Positions 18,448-27,727 of a stretch of 40,481 bases of DNA are shown piece by piece; position 1 is the first letter of the stretch, and every line of letters starts with the position of its first letter. This DNA is from Phytomonas francai (taxonomy: Eukaryota > Euglenozoa > Kinetoplastea > Trypanosomatida > Trypanosomatidae). The DNA lies in the NCBI GenBank assembly GCA_001766655.1, contig MJCC01000004.1:948148-988628 (forward strand), written 5' to 3'. Position numbers and translations under genes: made by a program. The notes beneath the pieces were generated by a model, which was not told the DNA's origin, searched no databases, and saw nothing but the letters and a program-made list of their open reading frames with translations.

Positions 18448-19182
18448 CTATTTTTTGGCCTGTGGACCTTGGAAGCGTACTACTTCGTCGTCTGAGTCCC
18501 ATTCACTCCCTTGGAAAGACCCGAACCCTCTGAGGGATTCTGGCCCTCGGAAGGAACTCCCCCCTCGAAAAGATTCCTCATAATAGCTCTTTGGTCTCGA
18601 ATATTCTTGAAGCTCATAATCATCATTACAATTCTTAGATGAGTGCGCCCCATACAAATAGGAAGCCATTATGAAAGCAATAGCTGAACTTATGTTAACT
18701 ATAATCATCATATAAAGTCCAGTGCCATATTTATAGTTGTAATCCTTCAAGGATAGCCGTTTAGCTGGGCCTTTTTCGCACATTGATGCATAGTACATAC
18801 ACAGCATACACACACTGCATATAGTAAACAGAAAGAAAGCAATGAAGGAGAAAAAGACTACGACACGGTCAAGACACACCTTAAATCTTACAAAGAAACA
18901 AATTATAAAGGTAAGACAAGACACTGCACAAGACGCGGTGCCGATAGCGTTTGAGTAAAGAGAAACTATATGCAGAACACGTGCGGTTTTGCAAATTAAG
19001 TTGTAGGCACTATGTTTGCGGCTTTTCTCGTTCACTATGATTTCTACACCCGAGTAATATACAACCGCGGTCGTTTTCCCCTTTTCTTTGTGATAGATGG
19101 GTACTAGCATAGAGATGAACGCTATGAGAGTGCAAAGCGCGAATATAAATATAAGAATGATATGAAGGGATTTCGCTTTCAT
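18448..19182 (-). CDS. Four-helix membrane protein, amastin-like (copy A)
   Basis: 244 residues with four predicted membrane helices at about 8-29, 73-98, 106-131 and 155-177, a long loop after the first helix, short loops between the others and a cytosolic-type tail. This is the amastin topology (kinetoplastid surface proteins, claudin-like in layout), but the classic loop signature with its paired Cys is not recognisable, so the family call rests mainly on topology and context. The tail (about 195-240) is polar with imperfect repeats around SFRG, ESLRG and SFQG and an acidic patch DSDDE, absent from the two neighbours. It is the last of three such genes in the AT-rich island. It may be an unrelated tetraspan family. 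Confidence 0.55.
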   Translation of the reverse strand: MKAKSLHIILIFIFALCTLIAFISMLVPIYHKEKGKTTAVVYYSGVEIIVNEKSRKHSAYNLICKTARVLHIVSLYSNAIGTASCAVSCLTFIICFFVRFKVCLDRVVVFFSFIAFFLFTICSVCMLCMYYASMCEKGPAKRLSLKDYNYKYGTGLYMMIIVNISSAIAFIMASYLYGAHSSKNCNDDYELQEYSRPKSYYEESFRGGSSFRGPESLRGFGSFQGSEWDSDDEVVRFQGPQAKK

Positions 19183-19934
19183 CTTTTTTGAATATATATA
19201 TATATATATAATTCAACTTTTTTTTTGGTACTAAGCTATTTTTCTGAGCTAATTATTTCAAAAAAAAAAGTAATATTAGGCCCTTTTTCCTTAAAATCGA
19301 GAAAAGCTTCCTTTGTCGTAATTAGCTACAAAGAGATTTTCCACAATTGAACAAAGCATAGGTAAAAGATTTAAACACAAGCACAATATTCAGGTCCTTT
19401 TTCTTCTTTTTGTTCTAATGGATAACACACACACGTGGTATCGAATTTCTGTCGCTTTATTTTACTTCTTTTTTTTGTACAATGGATACTATGATTTTCA
19501 AAAATTTCACATTCGCCATTTCTTTGGTTTTCGTTTTACATATTTTTGTGCCTCAATAAAAGACCAAATTTTAAAGCGTTTTTTTAACCCTCCAAAGGAG
19601 TTTAATGAAGCCTCAGCTCTTTTTCTCTATATATGTACATGTGTAGCATTAATCATATAATCCGATACCCAATGTGAGAACTTCTCTTTTCACATTTACG
19701 AAAATACAAATGAAAATCAATGGAACTTCTATCTCAATTCATCGTAGCTTCTTACTCCTACCGTTAAACAATGCATTAGGAGTAATAAAATTACTAATAG
19801 TAATAATAAAGTGTTGATAATTAAGGTTACATATATGCATATATTTATTTATTTACTATTTGTTTATCAAGCAAGCATTTTAAGATGTATCAAAATGACT
19901 GATGATAATCCATTTTCTCATGTTTATCTCCCTA
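19183..19934. other. Intergenic spacer between amastin-like copies A and B
   Basis: 750 bases of AT-rich DNA with an AT microsatellite and poly(A/T) runs. A minus-strand T10 run at about 19260-19269 may be the splice pyrimidine tract of copy A. No gene is supported on either strand. Confidence 0.5.
19192..19210 (+). repeat. AT dinucleotide repeat
   Basis: About nine AT units immediately upstream of the start of amastin-like copy A, within its presumed 5' UTR. Confidence 0.85.
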
Positions 19935-20531
19935 CTAGCGCTTTCCACATACTAAACCCTGAGTATACGGGGTCAGCACTAAGCATAGCAAGTACGCCAG
20001 GCAACACAAAATCTGCATTATAAAAGATATTCCAAAAGTGTAATGGGCATCCTTAAAGGAGGCAAAGGCGTCGGAATTGCCCTCGCAGCCAATATTTTGG
20101 TAGACAGAAATTCCAATCATAATAAGAATAAACTCTGATAAAAAAGAGAACCCAAACAAGAAGAACAACGGCAACTTGACCTTTAGGTGACAGCAACATT
20201 GCAGGCAGGACATGAAAAAGGCATAGAATCCAGAAACAACTCCCAAAATAGCAAATACCCCCATTGCCATGAATCGAACTCTCTTATCTTTACAACGGAG
20301 GCGATAATTGTGTATCTCAGGAGTAGGCGCGATGGACACTGTATCATTACCGTTGACTAATTTAATTTGGGTCGTGTAAATTGACCATAGGGTAACGATG
20401 ACCTCGCCATTCTGAGAGTATTCTCCGTTGAATCCACGAACGAGATACGGTAGCGGAACAGTCCCAAGAATCGCAAAAACGAAAGCGATAAAACTTAATA
20501 AAAGAACAGCATATCGAATCTTGCATGCCAT
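19935..20531 (-). CDS. Amastin-like surface membrane protein (copy B)
   Basis: 198 residues with four membrane helices at about 7-27, 85-108, 119-142 and 164-187 and a large loop between helices one and two, as in amastins. Within that loop VTLWSIYTTQ resembles the amastin signature core (T-L-W-G-x-K), although the flanking Cys and the Gly are lost, so it would be a divergent member. Cys-rich patches occur at helix boundaries (SCLQCCCH). Amastins are abundant surface glycoproteins of trypanosomatids, often in tandem arrays; the role of divergent forms is unknown. The chosen start is the first ATG, which places a basic residue pair just before the first helix. Confidence 0.65.
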   Translation of the reverse strand: MACKIRYAVLLLSFIAFVFAILGTVPLPYLVRGFNGEYSQNGEVIVTLWSIYTTQIKLVNGNDTVSIAPTPEIHNYRLRCKDKRVRFMAMGVFAILGVVSGFYAFFMSCLQCCCHLKVKLPLFFLFGFSFLSEFILIMIGISVYQNIGCEGNSDAFASFKDAHYTFGISFIMQILCCLAYLLCLVLTPYTQGLVCGKR

Positions 20532-21629
20532 TCTATCCCCTCTTTTTTGAGAAAGCAAAGAGAACTACTATGGGAGGGGAGTGAGGGAAAGTTGGCCTTA
20601 ATATAGCTCAATTCCATTTACACCACTACCTTAGCTAAGATTCAGCGCAAAAAGAATTGCATTAGTGAATGTCTCACTTACAACCACACTTTTGGAAAGA
20701 AATGAAAAGATAAAACCTCCATTAGCAACGTATTTACATACAAATATCCTTATGATATATTTTGCTTCACAAAAAAAAAAGAATACAGAACCAATCCGAG
20801 GAGATGGAATTGCGCACTGAAAATAGTAGTAAATTACTAAACATTCAGATAAGTAGCTAAATGTAGTCGACTATATATCTATAGTTATTTATTTACTTAT
20901 GAGGGAAAATCTCATATTCTTGACTTGATTCTTTTATACATCAGTGAAATGCTCTGCATTCGTGCTCAGATTTTACTTTGAACCTTTTTCCATAAGAGAT
21001 AATAATTCGGGAATAAATTGAAAAGGCTGCAATGCTATCGGAATCGTATAAAAAGAGTTATTACGATGCTAAAAGATATTTTGCTGCTTGCATATACGAG
21101 TATGGAGTAAGAAAAATCGCACATATTAAAATGTATTAATTGGGATAGATAGATAGATAGATATATTCTTTCACCTATTTTAACGACAGATAAAAATCAA
21201 AAAAAAATTCGGTTTATAACCGAGGTAACTAAATATTTTAGGTTATGTATGAAGATTTGTACATATAAAAAGTCAGCCAGATACTTAATTCTTTTTAGTG
21301 AAATATACACAATTTTCATAGAATTTTTTTTTTAAACTAACTTATCACTCCAGTGGAGAAATCCACTAGACATGAAATGGGCAATCAATTTTTCACAGTT
21401 GAAGAGATTCATCCCTTGGTGTTGTAGCATCACAGAATCAAATGAAATACTTAAAAAGACTGGTGGTCTAAAGTATTTTATAAAGGGGTAGGGAAAAAAG
21501 AAATTAAATATGGAAAATAGTAGTAATAATAATTACTACAAAAAAGATTAAGACACATGATTTATAGCACTAAATAATGTTTAAATGGCTTTCCAATAAA
21601 AGTCTAGACACTTTTTATCCAATAATTCC
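20532..21629. other. Intergenic spacer between amastin-like copies B and C
   Basis: 1.1 kb of AT-rich DNA with a GATA microsatellite (21144-21163) and no supported gene. Confidence 0.5.
21144..21163 (+). repeat. GATA tetranucleotide repeat
   Basis: About five GATA units in the spacer between copies B and C. Confidence 0.85.
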
Positions 21630-22235
21630 TTACAAATATAAAGACATACAACTGGCAGCCAAAGAGGCAATAACACAAAATACATGAGATATAAATTCAG
21701 ATTTGGACACATGTATCGAAACAATAAAGTCAATTGTTTCTAAAATTCCTGTACATTTTGCTTTACACGATAGTTGGAAGGCTTCATAAGTCGTAACCGA
21801 AACGCAGATAGTGGAAAACCATGACACAATTATCATATATTTTATCGTATAGTCCAAGAAGAAGGTAATTGTTGAGACCGTTAGGCATCCACTTAGGACG
21901 GAGACAGTTACAAGGGTAAATAGCTGATAAAGCGCGTACTGCATCACCATATTTAGGCAGTCCCCTACACCATCAAAGTTTATCGGAGTAGGATCTATAT
22001 CAGCAACCCTAAAATTCGAGGCATTTTCTGAGCGACGCAACGATCCCAATAATTTGTTGATCTTAGAATGTTCCACCGCTTTTTTATCCTCGGACATGAC
22101 GCCCATTACTTTAGAAACGACATCAGGCTTTTTAACGGTAATTTCGCTGCCTAAAAAACTCAGATGAAAGCTCCCAGACATCATGATGATGAGAAATACA
22201 TAGATAAAGATCATGTAGTAACGAATGCGACCCAT
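21630..22235 (-). CDS. Four-helix membrane protein, amastin-like (copy C)
   Basis: 201 residues with predicted helices at about 7-29, 103-126, 130-152 and 178-199, again with a long polar first loop (30-100) and compact helices two to four. No amastin signature survives and the C-terminus ends almost at the last helix. Its position in tandem with copies A and B on the same strand, with no unrelated gene between, suggests common origin, but residue identity among the three is low by eye. The start is the first ATG, directly before a basic MGRIR and the first helix. It could be a surface or endomembrane protein; function is unknown. Confidence 0.5.
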   Translation of the reverse strand: MGRIRYYMIFIYVFLIIMMSGSFHLSFLGSEITVKKPDVVSKVMGVMSEDKKAVEHSKINKLLGSLRRSENASNFRVADIDPTPINFDGVGDCLNMVMQYALYQLFTLVTVSVLSGCLTVSTITFFLDYTIKYMIIVSWFSTICVSVTTYEAFQLSCKAKCTGILETIDFIVSIHVSKSEFISHVFCVIASLAASCMSLYL

Positions 22236-22966
22236 GGTGCCTATATTTGTAAATTTGTATGTTTGCTCTCGTTCCTCCACGACTTGGTATCTTTCTCCTT
22301 CCTAATCTAAAACAGTGAAAGCCTCAGTAAAACCTTCTTTAATCTTTTGCTCAGATCAGATTATGTTCCTGTTCACTTTCCTTGATTAATACAGCCTTCT
22401 TTTCAAATTTTTGATTGTGCACAGAGTATGATAATAAAGATAGTCACCCCCCCACACACACAAAAAAAAAAAAGGATTAGATTGAGCAATAAGGAATATA
22501 ATTTTAAAAGTTCAAATATTGGAATTGGCAGAACAGAGCAGAATGAACCCTCAAGTTTGATATGTATATGTCGCAGATAGGAATTCGAAATATGGTGGCC
22601 TAATAGCATATGGCATTGATACCCCACCCTTCGCTCCCCAAGAACAAGAAAGATACAGAGAAGGAAGAGGGGCAGAAGGAAACAGAATCAAAAAAGCTGT
22701 CCGCAAATAGTATCAAATAAAAATTGATGTTTCGTTCAGTTTCATTTCGAGAGCATCATGAAAAATGAATACAGGTTGTGTTTCGTATCACTACGCACCT
22801 TCCTCTAGTGTTTAATGTCATTTACCTTCCTCGGCTATTTTAGTGAATGTAGAAAGATAGGAAAAACTTGCAAAAATCTGCATGGACTTAACACTATTAG
22901 CCATATGTGTTGATGCAATATATTTGCGTTTTTTTAAAAAAAGCAGAAAAATGTCTCCAACGTAGC
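22236..22966. other. Intergenic region at the right end of the AT-rich island
   Basis: 730 bases with A runs and a short CA/A-rich tract near 22450. No coding region is supported. Confidence 0.5.
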
Positions 22967-23539
22967 TTAGGCAGGCAATCCCGCTTTTTCACCCTCATCA
23001 TTCGACTGCAATGAACTGCCCAGGCTGTTTTGGCGCATCAGGTGTCGCCAATTTTCAGGAAACTGCAATGGATTGGAGCGATGTAGTGGCGTCACCGTGG
23101 CGGGGCCTCGTGGCATCCACACCCAGTGTTCTGGTGTGTTGGCCTTGTGCCAACGGACCAAGAAGCGTCGCTTGGCACAGTGATTTTGTTTAAATAAGTT
23201 AGTCGGGAACCTCGGCTCAACATCCCCAAGAACCGGCATCAGCACATGCTGGGACCATTCCCGATGCAGCGCACGTATCCGGTTGAATTCCTCGGTACGA
23301 CCATCAAGAGTCTCACGCATCATCCAGTCGCGTAGGTTGTCTAAGTGGTCATATGTTAAGCGCACGGGTCGCGGAAGCCATTCTACAGGGCCTTTGTCAT
23401 ACCAGGCCACGTTGTCACTTGGTTTGGAGCGCATCTTGTTATCGCGGCCGAGACCGGTACGCTTTGGGCGTGGATGAGTTGTACCCAAGATTGTGTATCG
23501 CTCAGGAGTTGCCGTGCATATGACGATGGTGCGGCGCAT
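22967..23539 (-). CDS. Conserved-looking hypothetical protein, 190 residues
   Basis: A basic protein without membrane segments, rich in Arg, Trp and Pro: for instance WYDKGPVEWLPRPVRLTYDH (about 46-65), RDWMMRETLDGR and RRFLVRWHKANTPEHWVWM (about 128-146). The first 30 residues are basic and poor in acidic residues, compatible with a mitochondrial targeting peptide. The compact, aromatic and basic character resembles kinetoplastid mitoribosomal or other RNA-binding mitochondrial proteins, but I cannot name a family. A very clear splice-acceptor tract sits about 50 bases upstream, and base composition is more GC-rich than the flanks, both supporting a real gene. Confidence 0.75.
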   Translation of the reverse strand: MRRTIVICTATPERYTILGTTHPRPKRTGLGRDNKMRSKPSDNVAWYDKGPVEWLPRPVRLTYDHLDNLRDWMMRETLDGRTEEFNRIRALHREWSQHVLMPVLGDVEPRFPTNLFKQNHCAKRRFLVRWHKANTPEHWVWMPRGPATVTPLHRSNPLQFPENWRHLMRQNSLGSSLQSNDEGEKAGLPA

Positions 23540-23916
23540 GGGAATATACCAAGAGTGTATCGTTTTTAGAGCAATTGGCCGCTCTTCGCTCCAGAAGACA
23601 AAAGGAAAAACAGTATAGGGGAAAAGGTGAAGGAGGTGGTAGTGTGGTAGTTTTCATAGATTAGTCATAAATTATCCCCCCCCCCTCCCCCCTACATCGG
23701 AACAAAGCAGCAGCACGATGCAAAATCACAATAAAGAAATAACAGGAATAATATGTTAGCTTAACGGACATTTCATTAATAAGTGTGAAGAATTTAACAA
23801 AGAGCTGAAAAGAAGCATCCTCTTCAACTCAACACAGTTTACGTCTAATAAAATCAATATATATGTGCTCTTTTTCCAATCGCTGTCATGTCGTAAAGGT
23901 TGCGAAAGCAAAGTCA
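23540..23916. other. Intergenic region with splice signal and C-tracts
   Basis: Contains the splice acceptor of the 190-residue gene and an interrupted C10-T-C6 tract at 23676-23692. No gene is seen. Confidence 0.55.
23589..23640 (-). promoter_or_regulatory. Predicted spliced-leader acceptor for the 190-residue gene
   Basis: A strong pyrimidine tract on the minus strand (23593-23640) followed by the first AG at 23589-23590; predicted 5' UTR about 49 bases. Confidence 0.6.
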
Positions 23917-26900
23917 TCAGAAAAAAATCCGTTTCCGATTTGGGGAAAGCATTGCACAAACCACAGTCGCCCCATCTTCCCTCGCACGGCTGAATACTTC
24001 AGAAAAGATCTCTGGCCCCACTGTCAAGCCAGACCATAGCCACCGAACCCCGCCGTCACGCGTATCTCCTTCAGAATTGTGAGGCTGTGAATGTTCCCCA
24101 ACGCCGAGGTTCCCCCTATTGGACGCTTCCAGGCCACGTAGCAGTCGCTCGGCCAGATCCCACTGGGCTGTTCGCGCCAGCATCAGGAGCAGAATACTTA
24201 TGGAGTTACCAAATAAAGATGACAGCGGTGCAGCTACCCCATTGTCCTTGCTATCCTCTGTCGCTCCCATGACTCTGTTATGGAAAGGAGAAAGGTGATA
24301 CATAGTGATGTCAACAAGGTCATCCCAGATACGATGGGAAGCTTGCGGTTCGCCTTCAGTATGCGGGGCACAATCTGTGGAAAACCCTCCTAGAAGCACT
24401 GCTAAAACAGAAACAGCAGCAGGACTTACGCAACTACACCATGAAAGAGACGGTGGCAGAGTCTCTCCCTCTGGTCTATTGCCTAGTACGCTCTTTAACT
24501 CCCCCAATAGCAGTTCGACACGGTGATGGAGCGTAATCGGAAGGCGCAGCGTTTGTAGGCTTTCAAACAGCATAGCCTCAGCTACATGCTCTGCATTGGA
24601 TATACCGTCACTTGAGCTATGTTCATTTCTATCCAAAAAATTTTCCGTCTCATGAGGAGCCCGACTCTCACGCACCGCATCATACCTTTCAAAGTCTTCG
24701 TTAGAATCCTGCGCCTCATTGTTGTTGTCTGATGAGAGTGTTTGTTTGCCACTATCCACCCCCTTTTCCTTTCTGGCATCGAATTGGTGTTGTGGAATGT
24801 GATGGCAGGTGGCGTCTCCGCCTATGCAACCCCCCTGATCGTGGCAAAACTTCTTATGGTTCGTGCGTAACCACTGTGCTACGTCAATGAGGGTTAGACA
24901 CACAAGGCGCTCCGCTAAGCTATCCACTATCTGTCTTAAGTGGGCGGAATCCAAGGTGAGGAGAGTGACCTCCGCTGCGTTACCGGACACTCCCCTATCC
25001 TTATGTGCCTTCAATGCCGTCTTTAGCTCCACGAGCCATTCATAAGACCAAATGGCAGACTCTACCTCGTTGTTAACTTCATTGACAGATCCAAAGCATG
25101 GACTGGCATCACTGAAGCTATCCCCAACATCAAAAGAGCACAGCAATGCAAGTCTCTGTTGGTGTTGGAGGTTGTTCAGGAGGAGTGTTCGCTCTAACAA
25201 GGCCCATCCTGACCCCTCATGAGACTCGGAGCTTTTGGTGTTCTCACTTTCATGACTACTGGTAGGGATGGCGTGATTCTCAGGGTCGCTAACGTGAATT
25301 AGAGTGGAATCCTGACACCCGTACCCAACGTAGAGCATGGTCCGCATCACAGCCTCACTTGCTGTGGATAAACCAGATAAATAAGATGAAATTAAAGCTG
25401 AAGTTTCGTCCCAAAGATGCTCCTGCACTTGATTGTTGGCTACATCGTCGTCTTTTACGGCCTCTTCACCTTCAAGATTATGAGGCACCCTCAACGTGGC
25501 GCTTACCATGCTCCAAAGCATATTAAAAAATCTCACATGGTACTTGAATGCAGACCCCTCCCTATTTAGCTTGTTACCACGAGACTCATAGTCTGCTGCA
25601 GTGCGGCTCCGTGAAGATGAGGCGTTTTGTTGATAATGCCGCTTTGCTGCTGCTATTAAACGCAAGGCATCATGTGCGGCCCAAAGTTGTTGTTCCGACC
25701 TAAAGGCCTGCCTACCATGGTTCACAAGCGAAATGATGTCTAAACTAAAGCGGTCAATAATATCGCGTGCCTGTGGAACCAAAGTCGCGCTCACGTCAGA
25801 TCCAAGTTCATCTAGATACCCAATCCAAGCTTCGGTATTGAGAACAACATGACTTCCATTCGAGTTGCCGCCTAGTTCCTCTTTGTTGTTAACACGAGAA
25901 TGCGTCAGAAAACCAGAACAAAAAGCATTTTGTAGCAACAGTAATAGCCAAGGCTCCTTAGCCTCTGCCGCACATGCCGCCAGTGAAACTAGTAATTCGG
26001 TAATGACACGGAGCGGCATCAAAATATCGTTTGTATCGGGCCCACAAGTGATCGTGGATTTGGTTGGCACAAAGGACATAAGAAGCCGCCGCACCACCGC
26101 GTTCTGTTCCTTAACAAAGGGTAAGACGCCACCTATTCGACCACCCCCCATTGCATTTTTCGGGTGAATATTTCCATCTTCTGCGTACACAGTTTTGTTG
26201 TCGTGTTTCGCTACATCCTCCTCATCCTCGAGAGATTGTGTAGATGACAACCGAATATTTCCCCGAAGTTCATCAAAAAAAAGGTTCATTTTACCAGCAG
26301 CACACCATACCCATAGCAAGTAATTCCTTAAATAGTAGCGTGTGTAACAGTTGTACGAGTTTGTGTAAAGCAAGGGAGTATACCAATCGGGCTCACAATC
26401 CTCAGTTTTTTTGTCGGCTACTGAGATGTTGGCATGCCATCGGTGAGGCCGTGGTGACCGCCATCCATGCTCAAGTAGCTTGTGCAGCTCCCCACGGTCG
26501 GTGCCCAGACCGCAGAGGTTACGGCCGGTAGGGAAGGCTGAAAACACATGAAGGTTGGTCGCGCTTTCTGGCAAAGTACTCATGAGATATACACCCAGAA
26601 TTGTTACTAAATCTTGCAAAAAAAAGAGCGGGTACGGTGGTCCACGCTGTTCGTCTCCTAGAATGTAAGACTGCAACCACAGCGTTAGCCCCGTATTATA
26701 GTCGCCGCTGATCACGTTTATGTGAAACATATCAAAGACTAGCTCATCGCTTAAAACAAAGCCTTGAATGGTGGTCAAGTTTTGAGCTTTTTTGTTGATA
26801 TGATGCAACTCCTCCGCAAGATGGGATGGCAATGACTCAACATGACGCAACGCAGCGTTGTGCTCCGGGGGTAAATCTCTTTCAGAAATATTTATGCTTA

Positions 26901-27153
26901 CAGATGTAGCGGTGGTTGAGGGAACGTGATTGAGGTTGAGATACACATTAATCTTCTGATCCAAGACTCGCGAGCGGGAGGATATATCACAACAGGTATC
27001 AACCCACGTCTCAGCGGATCGACTTTTGATTGATAAAAACTTGTCTTGCTTGAACATCAAAGGCTGAAAAGCAGGTACCATTTTGAGCGGTGGTGGGGTA
27101 CCATTCAACGCAGTGCATCTGGACCAATTCATTCGTTGTTGTGTTGCTTTCAT
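23917..27153 (-). CDS. Large hypothetical protein, 1078 residues
   Basis: A single uninterrupted 3.2 kb frame with balanced composition, so surely a gene, but I recognise no domain. The N-terminal 500 residues are mostly predicted helix and hydrophobic core, with Trp- and Tyr-rich stretches (DWYTPLLYTNSYNCYTRYYL, about 255-275). The rest alternates helical blocks with Ser/Asn/Glu-rich linkers, for example around 560-590, 670-700 and 840-890. There is no signal peptide or membrane helix. The pattern suits a helical-repeat scaffold, but that is inference. The splice tract at 27281-27309 and AG at 27257-27258 agree with the chosen ATG. Confidence 0.8.
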   Translation of the reverse strand: MKATQQRMNWSRCTALNGTPPPLKMVPAFQPLMFKQDKFLSIKSRSAETWVDTCCDISSRSRVLDQKINVYLNLNHVPSTTATSVSINISERDLPPEHNAALRHVESLPSHLAEELHHINKKAQNLTTIQGFVLSDELVFDMFHINVISGDYNTGLTLWLQSYILGDEQRGPPYPLFFLQDLVTILGVYLMSTLPESATNLHVFSAFPTGRNLCGLGTDRGELHKLLEHGWRSPRPHRWHANISVADKKTEDCEPDWYTPLLYTNSYNCYTRYYLRNYLLWVWCAAGKMNLFFDELRGNIRLSSTQSLEDEEDVAKHDNKTVYAEDGNIHPKNAMGGGRIGGVLPFVKEQNAVVRRLLMSFVPTKSTITCGPDTNDILMPLRVITELLVSLAACAAEAKEPWLLLLLQNAFCSGFLTHSRVNNKEELGGNSNGSHVVLNTEAWIGYLDELGSDVSATLVPQARDIIDRFSLDIISLVNHGRQAFRSEQQLWAAHDALRLIAAAKRHYQQNASSSRSRTAADYESRGNKLNREGSAFKYHVRFFNMLWSMVSATLRVPHNLEGEEAVKDDDVANNQVQEHLWDETSALISSYLSGLSTASEAVMRTMLYVGYGCQDSTLIHVSDPENHAIPTSSHESENTKSSESHEGSGWALLERTLLLNNLQHQQRLALLCSFDVGDSFSDASPCFGSVNEVNNEVESAIWSYEWLVELKTALKAHKDRGVSGNAAEVTLLTLDSAHLRQIVDSLAERLVCLTLIDVAQWLRTNHKKFCHDQGGCIGGDATCHHIPQHQFDARKEKGVDSGKQTLSSDNNNEAQDSNEDFERYDAVRESRAPHETENFLDRNEHSSSDGISNAEHVAEAMLFESLQTLRLPITLHHRVELLLGELKSVLGNRPEGETLPPSLSWCSCVSPAAVSVLAVLLGGFSTDCAPHTEGEPQASHRIWDDLVDITMYHLSPFHNRVMGATEDSKDNGVAAPLSSLFGNSISILLLMLARTAQWDLAERLLRGLEASNRGNLGVGEHSQPHNSEGDTRDGGVRWLWSGLTVGPEIFSEVFSRAREDGATVVCAMLSPNRKRIFF

Positions 27154-27727
27154 TGGTATTTTTTCCCTTTTCAGGTGTAGGTTCAGGCGCTCACCCCATA
27201 TAGTTTATCATGAATTAACGATAACAGGGGGAAAAAATGAGGTCCACTTTCTGACACTTAAAATTTTCCATTTTTCCCAAAGGAAGAAGAAAAGAGAGTA
27301 GGGAAAAACTGGACTATGCCAAAAGATCATTGTTGCTCTGTATGTGTAGTTCAGAAGCTCATCATAATGATGTGTGTCTACAAAATGAAGAGTCAAGCAC
27401 GAAAATGAAACCGAACTTTTCCCATAGGTTTTTTCAAAATAAATTTACAATCGCGCAAGAAATAAATAAAGGGGTACGCAAAAAATGAAAAAAAAAATTG
27501 TCGCTGTGTGCGTGTTTTCACGCTAAATACTGAATTATAAATTACATATATTTTACCACTATGTTGTAAAGAAGAAAAGAAAAATAGCAACCATATTTCC
27601 CCCTTTTTTGCTAGCCTTCTTTGACGTTACGGGTGAAAAGATAATGTACATGATTATCAAAAATACCTTTGTGAATAATTCTTCTCATCTCCTGCAAAAA
27701 TAACGATTTCAGGGGTTTCAAACAGAG
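27154..27727. other. Intergenic region between the 1078-residue gene and the GH31-like gene
   Basis: 574 bases with the splice signal of the gene to the left and AT-rich sequence. No other feature is seen. Confidence 0.55.
27257..27309 (-). promoter_or_regulatory. Predicted spliced-leader acceptor for the 1078-residue gene
   Basis: Minus-strand pyrimidine tract (27281-27309) then the first AG at 27257-27258; predicted 5' UTR about 103 bases. Confidence 0.5.

Noticed and set aside
17422..19660. Several + strand frames of 68-80 codons across the AT-rich island.
   Set aside because: Lys/Phe/Ile/Asn-rich composition expected from AT-rich DNA, no splice signals in the right place, opposite to the cluster direction.
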